Source: Roseiarcus sp963820795 (lineage in GTDB: Bacteria > Pseudomonadota > Alphaproteobacteria > Rhizobiales > Beijerinckiaceae). Taken from it: DNA of 64,000 nucleotides. The stretch is taken from NCBI GenBank assembly GCA_963820795.1, contig CAWGBJ010000021.1:62001-126000 (forward strand), given 5' to 3'. The notes beneath the pieces are model-generated. The model was not told the origin of the DNA. It saw only the letters and a program-made list of their open reading frames with translations, and searched no databases. Of this stretch, positions 1 through 9,360 are shown piece by piece. Every line of letters begins with the position of its first letter. Position 1 is the first letter of the stretch. The position numbers and the translations under genes are program-made.

Positions 1-68
1 CTGTCAACAGCTACCGCGCCCGTCCGCGTTGACGCTCCGTTCAAGCATCGCGTAAAAAAAGCGCCGCA

Positions 69-371
69 ATGGACAGAAGCAAAACCTTATCGGACGGCCT
101 GGAGCGGTCGCTCAAGCGTGTCGCGGCCGCGGTCGAGCAGCTCGAGCGGGCGGCCGAGCGGCGGATGCGCGCGGACGAGGCGCGAGTCAACGCCGAAGAG
201 GAATATGCGCTGATGCAGGACGACCGCTCTCGCCTTGCGGTTGAGCTCGACGCCGCGCTCGACCGTTCGCGTGCGCTCGAAGCCGCCAACGTCGAAGCGG
301 GCGAGCGGCTCGCGCATGCAGCTAAGGCCATCGGCAACATCATCGAGAGGATAGACCCCGCCGCAAGCTGA
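69..371 (+). CDS. DUF4164 family coiled-coil protein
   Basis: A 100-residue, highly charged protein, almost entirely predicted alpha-helical coiled coil, rich in Arg, Glu and Ala with no signal peptide or membrane segment. It matches from memory the small DUF4164 proteins that lie directly upstream of zapA in many alphaproteobacteria. The ATG at 69 is the first in frame. It ends 34 bp before zapA on the same strand, so the two are probably co-transcribed and the protein may act with the division machinery; that role is inferred from position only. No enzyme motif is visible. Confidence 0.75.
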   Translation: MDRSKTLSDGLERSLKRVAAAVEQLERAAERRMRADEARVNAEEEYALMQDDRSRLAVELDAALDRSRALEAANVEAGERLAHAAKAIGNIIERIDPAAS

Positions 372-405
372 TCGGGAAGCGGCGCTGGAACAGGGTGTTT
401 CGGGC

Positions 406-741
406 ATGGCGCAGGTATCGGTGACGATCGACGGGCGCAAGTACCGGCTCGCCTGCAACGAGGGCGAGGAAGCGCGGCTCGAGCAACTCGCCAACATGAT
501 CGACGCAAAGATCGTCGAGTTGCGGCAGACGTTCGGCGAGATCGGCGACCAGCGGCTGGTCGTCATGGCCGCGCTGACCATCGCCGACAATCTGGCCGAG
601 GCGCGCGACGAGGCCGTCGCCGAGCGGGAACGCGCCACAACGGCCTCGGCGCGAGCCGAATCGCTCGCCACGAGCCTCGACGCCCTCGGCGCGAGGCTCG
701 AGAGTCTGGCGACGCGACTTGCGGGCGCCCCGGAGGCCTGA
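406..741 (+). CDS. zapA: Cell division protein ZapA
   Basis: A 111-residue protein matching ZapA, the small cytoplasmic protein that binds FtsZ and promotes bundling of protofilaments in the division ring. The N-terminal globular part shows the family pattern: VTIDGRKYRLACNEGEE, then LEQLANMIDAKI, then RLVVMAALTIADNL. The C-terminal 45 residues are a Glu/Arg/Ala coiled coil, as expected for the ZapA dimer/tetramer stalk. Length is normal for the family. The ATG at 406 fits the alignment. It follows the DUF4164 gene. In many alphaproteobacteria 6S RNA and a 5-formyl-THF cyclo-ligase follow zapA; here the 3' end of a permease gene lies only 28 bp downstream on the opposite strand, so that order is broken. 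Confidence 0.9.
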   Translation: MAQVSVTIDGRKYRLACNEGEEARLEQLANMIDAKIVELRQTFGEIGDQRLVVMAALTIADNLAEARDEAVAERERATTASARAESLATSLDALGARLESLATRLAGAPEA

Positions 742-768
742 GCCGGAGGACCGCGAGGCTGACGAACC

Positions 769-2376
769 CTAAACCGTCGACTCCATCTGCGCCATCATTT
801 CAGCGGTCTCGACCGCAGGCAGCGCCGACCGGAGGGCAACCTCCATGACGATGAGGCTCCAGACCGCGACGGCGATCACGCCTGGCCAGAAGGTCAGCCA
901 GCCGCGACCGCCGTCGATGTCGCCCACCGCCGAGAGGATCCTACATCCCGCCGAACCAGGGAAGCAGCCAGGCGATGTAGCGCCAACCGAACTCGGCCGC
1001 CGGCATCCTGGCGACCAGGTGGTAGAAGCCGGCGTAGAGGATGAAGACGATGATCATAATAATGTACATGAAGCTGTCGGTTCTGAAACCGGTCCAGTAG
1101 AGGATCCAGTTGCTGCAGATGAACCCGATCGGCGCCAGAACCTCGGCGCCCCAGAGGCGGAACGGCCGCTGAAGCGTCGGCAGGTTGCGGCGCAGAACCA
1201 GGAGCACGATCGGCCCCAGTCCATACGTGATCACCGTCACCGAGGCGATGTAGGAGACCATGAGCTGCCACGCCGGGAAGGGCAGCAGGAACAGGACGCC
1301 GACGATCCACATCACGAGCACGCCGGCCCATGGCGCCTTGGCGGCGTTGAGCGCGGTCAGCCAGCGCGGGCCAGCCGTGGTCTCGCCGCTCGCGAACAGG
1401 ATTCTCGAGCCGCCGGTCATATACATCAACGCCGTGCCGCTTGGGAGATGTAGGCGTCGATATAGAGCAGGGCCGCAAGCCAGCCGAGCCCGAGCGTCGC
1501 CGCCAGCCCCGCGAACGGTCCCGCTGCGCCGGCGAAGGTGAGCTGCACCCATCCATGGGCGAGATCCTCGGGCCTCAGCGCCATCAGGAACGCGACCTGA
1601 AGCAAGATGTAGATGACGGCTGCAATCAGCACCGAGCCGATGACCGCAAGCGGAATGTCCCGTCCGGGATTGGCGCTTTCCCCGCCGAGGTCGATGGCGG
1701 TGCGGAAGCCGAGATAGCTGAACACGATCCCGGCGGTCGGCAAGGCGGTGAAGATGCCGGAGAAGCGATAGCTGTGGGGATCGGCCGCCCACACGTTCCA
1801 ATGGGTGCTCGCCAGAATGAGGGCGATGATGGTCACGACCGGCACCGCGATCTTCCACCAGGTCACGGTGGAGTTGACGGTCAAGAGCATGCGCACCGCG
1901 AGCAGATTGAGCCAGGCGAAAATGAGGAGCAGCGCGGCGCAGGCGAAGGAGCCGGCCACCGTCAGGAGGCCGGAGCTGTGTGGCTGGATAAAGTGGGGAA
2001 AGTAATTGTTGGCGTAGGTGACGACCGCCTCCGCCTCTACCGACGGGACCGCGACATAGGCGAGAAACAGCATCCAGGCCCAAACGCGGCCGAGCCCTTG
2101 GCCGTGACTCGCGTGGCTCATATGCACGAGCGCGCCGCTCTTCGGGAAGAGCGTAGCAAGCTCGGCGAAGCAAAGCGCGAGCAGCATTATGATGAAGGCG
2201 CCAACGACCCAGCTCCAGATGCTAAGAGGACCGGCGATCTTTGCTGCGTGAAAAGCGCCGAACAGCCAGCCCGAGCCGATCATGCTCGTGGTGCTGGCGA
2301 AAAGCAGTCCGATGATGCGGGCGTCGCGCCGCAGTTGAGTGGGAACGATGTGCGACGCATGCGAGGCGTGCGACAT
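769..2376 (-). pseudogene. APC-family amino acid permease, two frameshifts
   Basis: Reconstructed polytopic amino acid/polyamine/organocation (APC) permease. The first frame runs from ATG 2376 (MSHASHASHIVPTQLRRD) with the APC signature around TSMIGSGWLFG and at least eight membrane helices. It breaks near 1438-1444, where adding one C to a CCC run restores ISPSGTALMYMTGG. The second frame (FASGETTAGPRWL and four more helices) ends at a stop after PWFGGM near 941-946. A third frame then continues from ILSAVGDIDGGRGW through one more helix to a stop at 769. The total span is exactly 536 codons, so a one-base loss and a one-base gain cancel. Length and motifs fit proton-coupled amino acid symporters; the substrate cannot be told. 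A ribosome-binding site (AAGGGG) precedes the start. Confidence 0.8.
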
Positions 2377-2492
2377 CCCCTTGAACTCCTCGAGCCGGCG
2401 CGCCTCGCGGGACCGCGGAAAGCCACGGGGTGGCGGAAAAGGTCGCGACGCCAGAGCTTGCCGATGAAGGCGCAAATCTCGTGCGGAGGCGC

Positions 2493-2516
2493 TGTCGCGG
2501 CATAAATGCCGCGACA
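2493..2516. terminator. Perfect hairpin between permease and response regulator
   Basis: Ten-base perfect inverted repeat (TGTCGCGGCA / TGCCGCGACA) around a 4-nt AT loop. It lies 70 bp past the response regulator stop and 117 bp upstream of the permease start, both on the minus strand. There is no T-tract after it, so it could be a factor-independent terminator for the regulator gene or an operator for the permease. Confidence 0.45.
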
Positions 2517-2585
2517 CATCAAGAAGTTCCGCGAACTCCAGAAAAAAGACGCGTTGCCTGCGGGCCGCGGCTGGAAGCGGCGCTC

Positions 2586-3038
2586 TCAGCCTTGGGACTG
2601 CGCGAACGCCACGCCGCCCTGGATGACCTCCGTCGCGATCGCCGACATGGCGTCCGCGCTGTCCGGCTTGACGAACACCTTATTGGCGCCGGCGCGCAAG
2701 GCTTCCTCATGCACAGGACTCTCGGTCGATGTCGTCAGCACGAAGACCGGAAGCTCGCGCAGCGCCAGCGTCCGGCGCAGCGCGTTGAGGAACTTGACGC
2801 CGTCGAGGCGCGGCATGTTGAGATCGAGGACGAGCGCGTGGGGAAGGCTGTTGGTCAGATCCTCGATCGAGACCTGGTACGCCGCGTCGAGCCCGTCGGT
2901 AGCGTATTCGAGGGCGACTTCCTGCCGCAGTCCGGCCTTCACCCGGTCCAAAGCGCGCTCGAAAAGAAATATATCGTCCGGATCGTCCTCAATCAGCATT
3001 ATTCGGCAGGGCGGTGGCGTGGCTGAAGCGTCTGACAT
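2586..3038 (-). CDS. Single-domain response regulator (Rcp1-like)
   Basis: A 150-residue CheY-like receiver with no output domain. Visible phosphorylation-site residues are the acidic cluster IEDDPDD (E17-D19), the phosphoacceptor in ALVLDLNMP (D72), TTS at 102-104 and the lysine in VFVKPD (K124). The acidic-rich start (LIEDDPDDIFLFERAL) and the long alpha1-beta2 region resemble Rcp1, the partner of phytochrome-type kinases. It is divergently transcribed from the histidine kinase at 3160, with 121 bp between the starts, so the two very likely form a two-component pair. With no DNA-binding domain, its output is probably protein-protein interaction or phosphorelay. Confidence 0.88.
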   Translation of the reverse strand: MSDASATPPPCRIMLIEDDPDDIFLFERALDRVKAGLRQEVALEYATDGLDAAYQVSIEDLTNSLPHALVLDLNMPRLDGVKFLNALRRTLALRELPVFVLTTSTESPVHEEALRAGANKVFVKPDSADAMSAIATEVIQGGVAFAQSQG

Positions 3039-3159
3039 CGGGTCCCGTATTCAACAAGCGAACGCGCAAGAACCCTGTCCCTTCGGGGCGCGCCGACACA
3101 GTCTCATTCGAATCCGGGAAGGCCCTAACAGCCTCAAGAGGCTCAAGTGAGGCAAGAGC

Positions 3160-4299
3160 ATGCCGAACCGAGCAGGCGGCGACGACCGGTTTCGGCTCGT
3201 GGTCGATGCGTCTCCGGCCGCGATGATCATGGTCGATCCCGAGGGCAGGATCGAATTCGCCAACGCCGAGACTGGGCGCATGTTCGGCTACGCGGTCGAG
3301 GAGTTGATCGGGCAGTCGATCGACGTGCTCGTTCCCGTCCATTCGCGAATGGCTCTTGCTGGCCTGCGGGGAGGGTTCGTCGACAACCTCAACGCCCGGC
3401 CGACAGGCGCGGGGCCCGACCTCAACGGGATGCGCAAGGACGGCGCGGAGTTTCCGGTCGAAATCGCGCTCACTCCGATCGCCGTCGAGAACGATCCGAT
3501 CCTGCTCGCGACCGTAGTGGACGTCACCGCCCGCCGGCAGGAGGAATTGGAGCGGGCGCAGCGCGCCGCCGAACTCGAGCAGGCCAACGAGCGCCTCACG
3601 CAGTTCGCCTATGTTGCTTCGCACGACCTGCAGGAGCCGCTGCGGAAGATCGCGGTCTTTGCGGGGCTTCTCGACGAAGCGATCGCCAAGTCCGACGTAG
3701 CGGACGTGACGCGCGCCACTGCGGTCATCTCGACGTCCGCGGTTCGCGCCCGGCGTCTGGTCGAGAACCTGCTCACCTATTCACGCGCAACGCGTGGTGA
3801 AACGAACGTTCAACCGCTCGATCTTTGCGCCGAGGTCGAGGCGGCGCTGAACGACCTCTCGGCGGCGATCGAGGAAAGCGGCGCCGAAGTGCGCGTCGAC
3901 GTCCCCCCGGTCGTCGTCCGCGCCGACCGCGCGCAGCTCGGACGCCTGATCCAGAACATCATTTCCAATGCGATCAAGTATCACAAGCCGGACCATCCGC
4001 CCGTCATCGACATTCGCGCCGGCCTCCTCGCCCAAAGGATGGCGAGGCTCTCGATCACCGACCAGGGCATCGGCTTCGAGGAGAAATTCGCCAAGGAGAT
4101 CTTCGAGCCGTTCAAGCGTCTGCATGATCACAAGCACTATCCGGGAACGGGCATTGGCCTGGCCATCTGCAAGGCGATCGCCGATCGGCACGGCTGGGCG
4201 CTGGGCGTCAATGCGCGGCCCGGACACGGGGCGACGTTCCACGTCACCCTTCAGGGGTCTGCAAGGCCCGCGGCCGGACCGCCAATCACGAATTCCTGA
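3160..4299 (+). CDS. PAS-domain sensor histidine kinase
   Basis: A 379-residue soluble kinase with no membrane helix. Residues 8-125 form a PAS domain (FRLVVDASPAAMIMVDPEG, with a DVTARR end). A short coiled coil leads to the HisKA H-box YVASHDLQEPLRK, with H155 as phosphoacceptor. The HATPase domain shows an N-box (QNIISNAIKYH), a G1 box (ITDQGIGFEE), an F-box region (IFEPFKRLHDHKHYPG) and a G2 box (GTGIGLAICKAIADRHG). The H-box and F-box style is that of cytoplasmic phytochrome-related kinases, and the partner is probably the divergent Rcp1-like receiver at 2586. The sensed signal is unknown; no heme, flavin or bilin-binding cysteine is evident. Confidence 0.88.
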   Translation: MPNRAGGDDRFRLVVDASPAAMIMVDPEGRIEFANAETGRMFGYAVEELIGQSIDVLVPVHSRMALAGLRGGFVDNLNARPTGAGPDLNGMRKDGAEFPVEIALTPIAVENDPILLATVVDVTARRQEELERAQRAAELEQANERLTQFAYVASHDLQEPLRKIAVFAGLLDEAIAKSDVADVTRATAVISTSAVRARRLVENLLTYSRATRGETNVQPLDLCAEVEAALNDLSAAIEESGAEVRVDVPPVVVRADRAQLGRLIQNIISNAIKYHKPDHPPVIDIRAGLLAQRMARLSITDQGIGFEEKFAKEIFEPFKRLHDHKHYPGTGIGLAICKAIADRHGWALGVNARPGHGATFHVTLQGSARPAAGPPITNS

Positions 4300-4355
4300 A
4301 CCAGCCTTAATCCGACGTAACCCCCGCGCCACCTCGAGGCAGGGAACCGCGCGTA

Positions 4356-5540
4356 ATGTCGGCGCGTAGTCTGCAGAAGTTACGAGGAGTGGACGCCGTG
4401 CAAAGGGGACGGAGGGTCGCGCTGGGGCTGGGCGCTGCCCTGCTGGCGGGGATCGTCGGCTTCGTGGCCCTGCGTCGCCCGGGCGACGCAACCAGGAGCG
4501 CGCCGGCGGCGGAAGCCGTGCCCGTCGTCGCGGGAAGCGTCACGACACGCGACGTGCCGATCCTCATCCGGGCGCTTGGCTCCGCTCAGCCGATCGAGAC
4601 GGTCTCCGTCCAGTCGCGGGTGAACGGCCAGATCATGCAGGCCTTTTTCAAACAGGGGCAGTCGGTCAAGAAGGGTGACCCACTCTTCCTGATCGATCCG
4701 CGCCCGTACCAGGCGGCGCTCGACCAGGCCCAGGCCCAGCTCGAACACGATCAGGCGCTTCTCAAGGAGGCGCAGACGGATCTCGTCCGCTACCAGAAAT
4801 TGTTGACCGAGAATTCGATCGCCAACCAGCAGGCCGAGGACCAAGCCTTCGTGGTCCAGCAGGACGAGGGCACTGTGAAGCTCGACGAGGCCAACGTCGA
4901 GACCGCCAAGCTCAACCTCGATTATTGCCACATCGATGCGCCAGCCGCGGGCTTGGCGGGTCCGATCCTGGTCGACCCGGGCAATTACGTGCAGGCCGGC
5001 GCCGGGACCGCCCTCGTGACGATTACCCAGCTTTCGCCGATCTACGTCACCTTTCCGATCCCGCAAACCCAGCTCGACGACGTCCGCGCGGCGCAAGCCA
5101 AGGCGCCGCTCGACGTCCATGCGCTATCCGAGTGGGGAAAGCCTCTCGGGGATGGAAAGCTCAGCTTCATCAACAATCAGGTCGCCGCGACGACCGGCAC
5201 TGTCACGCTCTACGCCACTTTCCCCAACCCCGACAAAGCGCTTTGGCCGGGCGAATTCGTGGCCGTCGATCTGGTGCTCGGGACGCGGCATGACGCCGTC
5301 ACCGTTCCGCTCGACAGCGTCATGTCGGGCCCCAACGGCGATTACGTCTATACGATCGCGCCCGACAACATCGCGCATCGGGTCCCGATTCTGGTCGATG
5401 CGCGGCAGAACGGATTGGCCGTCGTGACGAAGGGCCTGTCGCCGGGCGAGAGGGTCGTCGTCGATGGGCAGTATCGTCTCGCCGACAACGTCAAGGTGGC
5501 GATCGAGCAGCCGAAGCAGCCCGCGGGCGCCGGGTCATGA
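4356..5540 (+). CDS. RND efflux periplasmic adaptor (MdtA/AcrA-like)
   Basis: A 394-residue membrane fusion protein that would link an inner-membrane RND pump to an outer-membrane channel. An N-terminal signal-anchor helix (about residues 22-42, ALGLGAALLAGIVGFVAL) is followed by the first half of the barrel-sandwich (VNGQIMQAFFKQGQSVKKGD), a helical hairpin (about 115-190), the second lipoyl half (IDAPAAGLAGPILVDPGNYV) and a beta-barrel and membrane-proximal domain. The style YVTFPIPQTQLDDV is that of MdtA. Its stop overlaps the pump start by 4 bp (ATGA), so the two are translationally coupled. No TolC-like gene lies nearby. Confidence 0.88.
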   Translation: MSARSLQKLRGVDAVQRGRRVALGLGAALLAGIVGFVALRRPGDATRSAPAAEAVPVVAGSVTTRDVPILIRALGSAQPIETVSVQSRVNGQIMQAFFKQGQSVKKGDPLFLIDPRPYQAALDQAQAQLEHDQALLKEAQTDLVRYQKLLTENSIANQQAEDQAFVVQQDEGTVKLDEANVETAKLNLDYCHIDAPAAGLAGPILVDPGNYVQAGAGTALVTITQLSPIYVTFPIPQTQLDDVRAAQAKAPLDVHALSEWGKPLGDGKLSFINNQVAATTGTVTLYATFPNPDKALWPGEFVAVDLVLGTRHDAVTVPLDSVMSGPNGDYVYTIAPDNIAHRVPILVDARQNGLAVVTKGLSPGERVVVDGQYRLADNVKVAIEQPKQPAGAGS

Positions 5541-8500
5541 ACATCTCGGAAGTCTTCATCCGGCGGCCGATCGCCACCGCGCTGATGATGGCTGGCCTCT
5601 TCGCCTTCGGCGCCGTCTCCTTCAACCTCCTGCCGGTGTCGGCCCTACCGAGCGTCGACTTTCCGACGATTTCGGTGTCGGCGCAGCTGCCAGGGGCGAG
5701 TCCGGACGTGATGGCCTCGACCGTGGCGACGCCGCTCGAGGAGCAGTTCACCGCCATTCCCGGACTCGCCTCGATGACCTCGACGAGCGGCCTCGGGTCG
5801 ACGTCGATCACGCTGCAATTCGACCTTAGTCGGAGCATCGACGGAGCGGCGTCGGACGTGCAGACCGCCATCAACGCCGCGAGCGGCCTCTTGCCGAAAG
5901 ACCTGCCGAACCCTCCGACCTACCGCAAGACCAATCCGGCCAATTCGCCGGTGCTGATCTACGCGGTCCACTCCGACGCCTTCCCGATCCAGGAGCTCGA
6001 CCAATACGCCAACACGCTCCTGGCCCAGTCGCTTTCGCGCGTCATCGGCGTCGGCCAGGTCATCGTCGCCGGCCAGCAGCAGCCGGCGGTGCAGGTGCGC
6101 CTCAACCCGGACGCGCTCTCGGCCCGGGGGCTCGGATTCTCGCAGGTCGCGACCGCCATCCAGAACGCCAGCGTCGACCAGCCGAAGGGCAACCTCGAGG
6201 GCCAGCGCCGGGAATTTCCGATCGACACCAACGACCAGCTGACCAACGCGGCCCAGTTTCGCCACGTCATCGTCGCCTACAGCAACGGCGCGCCCGTCGA
6301 ATTGAAGGACATCGCGGACGTCGTCGACTGCGTCCGTCGGCGAGCCGCACCGGCTCCTGGTACGGCGAGAAGCGGTCCGAGGTTCTGCTGATCGAGCGCG
6401 CCCCCGGCGCCAATACGATCGACGTCGTCGACCGCATCAAGGCGATGCTGCCTCAGCTCGAGAAGTCGATCCCGCGGGCCGTGCATGTCGACCTCGTCGC
6501 CGACCGGTCGCAGGCGATCCGCGCCTCGGTTTCCGACGTCGAGTTCACCCTGATGCTGACGATCGCGCTCGTCGTCCTGGTCATCTTCCTGTTCCTGCGC
6601 AAGCTTCTGGGCGACGGTGATCCCGAGCATCGTGCTGCCGGTGGTGCTCGTGGCGACGTTCGCGGGCATGTATCTCCTGGGCTACAGCATCGACAATCTG
6701 TCGTTGATGGGGCTGACGATCGCCATCGGCTTCCTCGTCGACGACGCCATCGTGATGATCGAGAACATCGTCCGCCACATCGAAGCGGGCGAGCGGCCGT
6801 TCGAGGCGGCGATCCGCGGCGCGGGCGAGATCGGTTTCACCATTATTTCGATCACGCTGTCGCTCGCGGCGGTGTTCATCCCGCTCCTGTTCATGTCCGG
6901 CGTGGTCGGCCGGCTCTTCCACGAATTCGCGATGACGGTGACGCTCGCGATCTTTCTGTCGGCGTTCGTGTCGCTGACCCTGACGCCGATGATGTGCGGG
7001 CGCTTCCTCGCACGCGACACGGGGAATGCCGGCCGTTTCAGCCGCTGGCTCGAGGGCGGCTTCGACCGCCTGATCAAGGCTTACGACCGCGGCCTCGTCT
7101 GGGTGCTCAGGCGCCAGTTCCCGATGCTGCTCGTCACCATCGCGCTCACCGCCGCGACCGTGTTCCTGTACATCACGATCCCGAAGGGCTTCTTCCCGGA
7201 ACAGGACACCGGCTTCATCTTCGGCGACGCGCAGGCGCGCCAGGACATTTCCTTCGCCTCGATGGCGAAAATCGAGAACCAGTTCGCCGCGATCCTTCTG
7301 CGCGATCCGGCCGTTTCAGGCGTCGTCGGCTTTGCCGGCGCGACCGGCGGCAACGCCACCGAGAACACCGCGCGGATGTTTATCCAGCTCAAGCCCTTCA
7401 GCCAGCGGCCGTCCGGTGCAGGACGGTCATGGCGAGGCTGAGGCCTCAGGTGGCCAAGGTCGTGGGCGCGAAATTCTACATGCAGGCCGGACAGGACATC
7501 AACATCGGCGGCCGGCTCGAGCAGGCGCAATACCAGTACACCCTGACCGACACGAGCTCGGACGAACTCAACCATTGGGCGCCGATCCTGCTCGAGAAGC
7601 TCCAGGGCCTGAAGATTCTCACCGACGTCGCCTCGGATCAGCAGATCGCCTCGCCGCACATCGTCGTCGAGGTCGACCGCGACGCGGCCTCGCGCCTCGG
7701 CGTGCCGATCGCCAACGTCGACGCCGCCCTCGAACGACGCCTTTGGCCAGGCGCAAATCGCCACGATCTACTCGTCCAGCCAGCAGGCCAAGGTCATTCT
7801 CGAAGTCGAGCCGAAATTTCAATACGGACCGACCGCGCTGTCCAGCATCTACGTTCCCAACCAGACCGGGGGCCAAGTCCCGCTGACCGCGCTGGCCCAT
7901 GAGACGCGAAAAGTCGAGCCCCTGACCATCAACCACCAGGGCGTCTTTCCGGCGGTCACGCTGTCGTTCAACCTGGCGCGCGGCGCTTCGCTCAGTCAGG
8001 CGGTCGACGCGATCACCAAGGCGAAGGCGAACCTCGGCGCGCCGCCGACCTTGATCGGCGAGTTCGAGGGAACGGCGCAGGCGTTTCAGGCTTCGCTGGT
8101 CACCATGCCCCTGCTCGTCGGCGCGGCGATCCTGACGATCTACATCATCATGGGCATGCTCTACGAAAGCTTCATCCACCCGATCACGATCCTCTCGGCC
8201 TTGCCTCCGGCCGGGGTCGGGGCGCTGCTCATCCTCATCGCGGCCCGCTACGACCTGACCCTCATCGCGCTGATCGGCATCATTCTCCTCATCGGCATCG
8301 TCAAGAAGAACGCGATCATGATGATCGACTTCGCGCTGGTCGCGGAACGCGAAGGCAAGATGAGCGCGGTGGACGCGATCCATCAGGCCTGTCTCAAGCG
8401 TTTCCGCCCGATCATGATGACGACGATCTGCGCCCTGGTCGCGGCGCTGCCGCTGGCGCTCGAGACCGGCGCAGGCTCCGAGCTCCGCCGGCCGCTCGGC

Positions 8501-8644
8501 ATCACGATCATCGGCGGCCTCCTGGTGTCGCAATGGCTGACGCTGTACACGACGCCGGTCGTCTATCTCTACCTCGACCGCCTCAGCGACTGGCTCACGC
8601 GCGCCGATCCGTTCGCCTGGATGCGCCTGCGGCGCGCGGGCTAG
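5537..8644 (+). pseudogene. RND multidrug efflux pump (MdtB/MdtC-like), four frameshifts
   Basis: Inner-membrane proton-driven RND pump, about 1,036 residues once the frame is restored, the normal length. It starts MNISEVFIRRPIATALMMAG. Frame changes fall near 6325-6350 (restored by RTGSWYGEKRSEVLLIERA), at about 6607 (an extra C before TGG; restores WATVIPSIVLPVVLVA), near 7405-7430 (then MARLRPQVAKVVG), and at about 7732 (an extra G; restores NDAFGQAQIATIYSSS). From there the frame is open to the stop at 8642-8644. The proton-relay helix (GFLVDDAIVMIENIVRHIE) and the C-terminal IGIILLIGIVKKNAIMMIDF are intact. Losses and gains cancel, so the span is exactly divisible by three. Either sequencing errors or a very young pseudogene. 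The stop shares CTAG with the convergent livF stop. Confidence 0.85.
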
Positions 8645-9360
8645 TTCCACTCGGCGTCGGCGACGCCCGCCAGGGTGCGCATGCGCTCCTCGTCGCCCGC
8701 CAGATCGCCCGCTCTGCCCGAATAGACGATCTCGCCGTCGTTCAGGACGTAGACGCGGTCGGCGATTTCGACGGCGGCGCGCACGTTTTGCTCGACCAGC
8801 AGCACCGCCAGGCCCTCGCGGCGCATGGCGGCGACGACGCCGAAGACTTCCCGGACGATCAGCGGCGCCAGACCCTGCGACGGTTCGTCGAGCAGGAGAA
8901 GCTTCGGGTTGAGCATCAGGGCGCGGGCGATCGCCAGCATCTCCTGCTCGCCGCCGGAGAGCTGTCTCCCCTTGGCGGATTTGCGCTCCTCCAGTCTCGG
9001 GAAGAGCGCGAAGATGCGCGGGATCGTCCAATCGCCCGGCCGCTCCAGCGGCACTTTGAGGTTCTCCTCGACGCTGAGCGGCCCGAAGATGCGCCGCCCT
9101 TCGGGAACATAGCCGACGCCGAGCGCCGCGATCCGGTACGGCGGCCAGCGGGTCGTCGTCTCGCCGAAGATGCGGACCGCGCCGTTGCGGGGCGGCGTCA
9201 GTCCCATGAGGCTTCGAAGCGTCGTCGTCTTGCCGGCCCCATTGCGGCCGAGCAGCGCCACGATCTCGCCGTCGCGGACCTCGAGCCCGACGCCGCGCAG
9301 GATATGGCTCTTGCCGTAGAAGGTATCGAGGCCGCGCGCCTCGAGCGGCGGCCCTCTCAT
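8641..9360 (-). CDS. livF: Branched-chain amino acid-type ABC transporter ATPase LivF
   Basis: A 239-residue ABC ATPase of the high-affinity branched-chain amino acid (HAAT) type, energising uptake with LivG. Walker A is GRNGAGKTTT, the signature is LSGGEQEMLAIARAL, Walker B is LLLLDEPSQGLAP, and an H-loop region follows the D-loop. Its start overlaps the livG stop by 4 bp (ATGA), so it ends a coupled livKHMGF unit. Its stop codon and that of the convergent RND gene overlap in the palindrome CTAG. Substrate specificity is set by the binding protein and cannot be read from the ATPase. Confidence 0.92.
   Translation of the reverse strand: MRGPPLEARGLDTFYGKSHILRGVGLEVRDGEIVALLGRNGAGKTTTLRSLMGLTPPRNGAVRIFGETTTRWPPYRIAALGVGYVPEGRRIFGPLSVEENLKVPLERPGDWTIPRIFALFPRLEERKSAKGRQLSGGEQEMLAIARALMLNPKLLLLDEPSQGLAPLIVREVFGVVAAMRREGLAVLLVEQNVRAAVEIADRVYVLNDGEIVYSGRAGDLAGDEERMRTLAGVADAEWN

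Noticed and set aside
742..768. 6S RNA expected after zapA
   Set aside because: Only 27 bp separate zapA from the permease 3' end, so there is no room for it.
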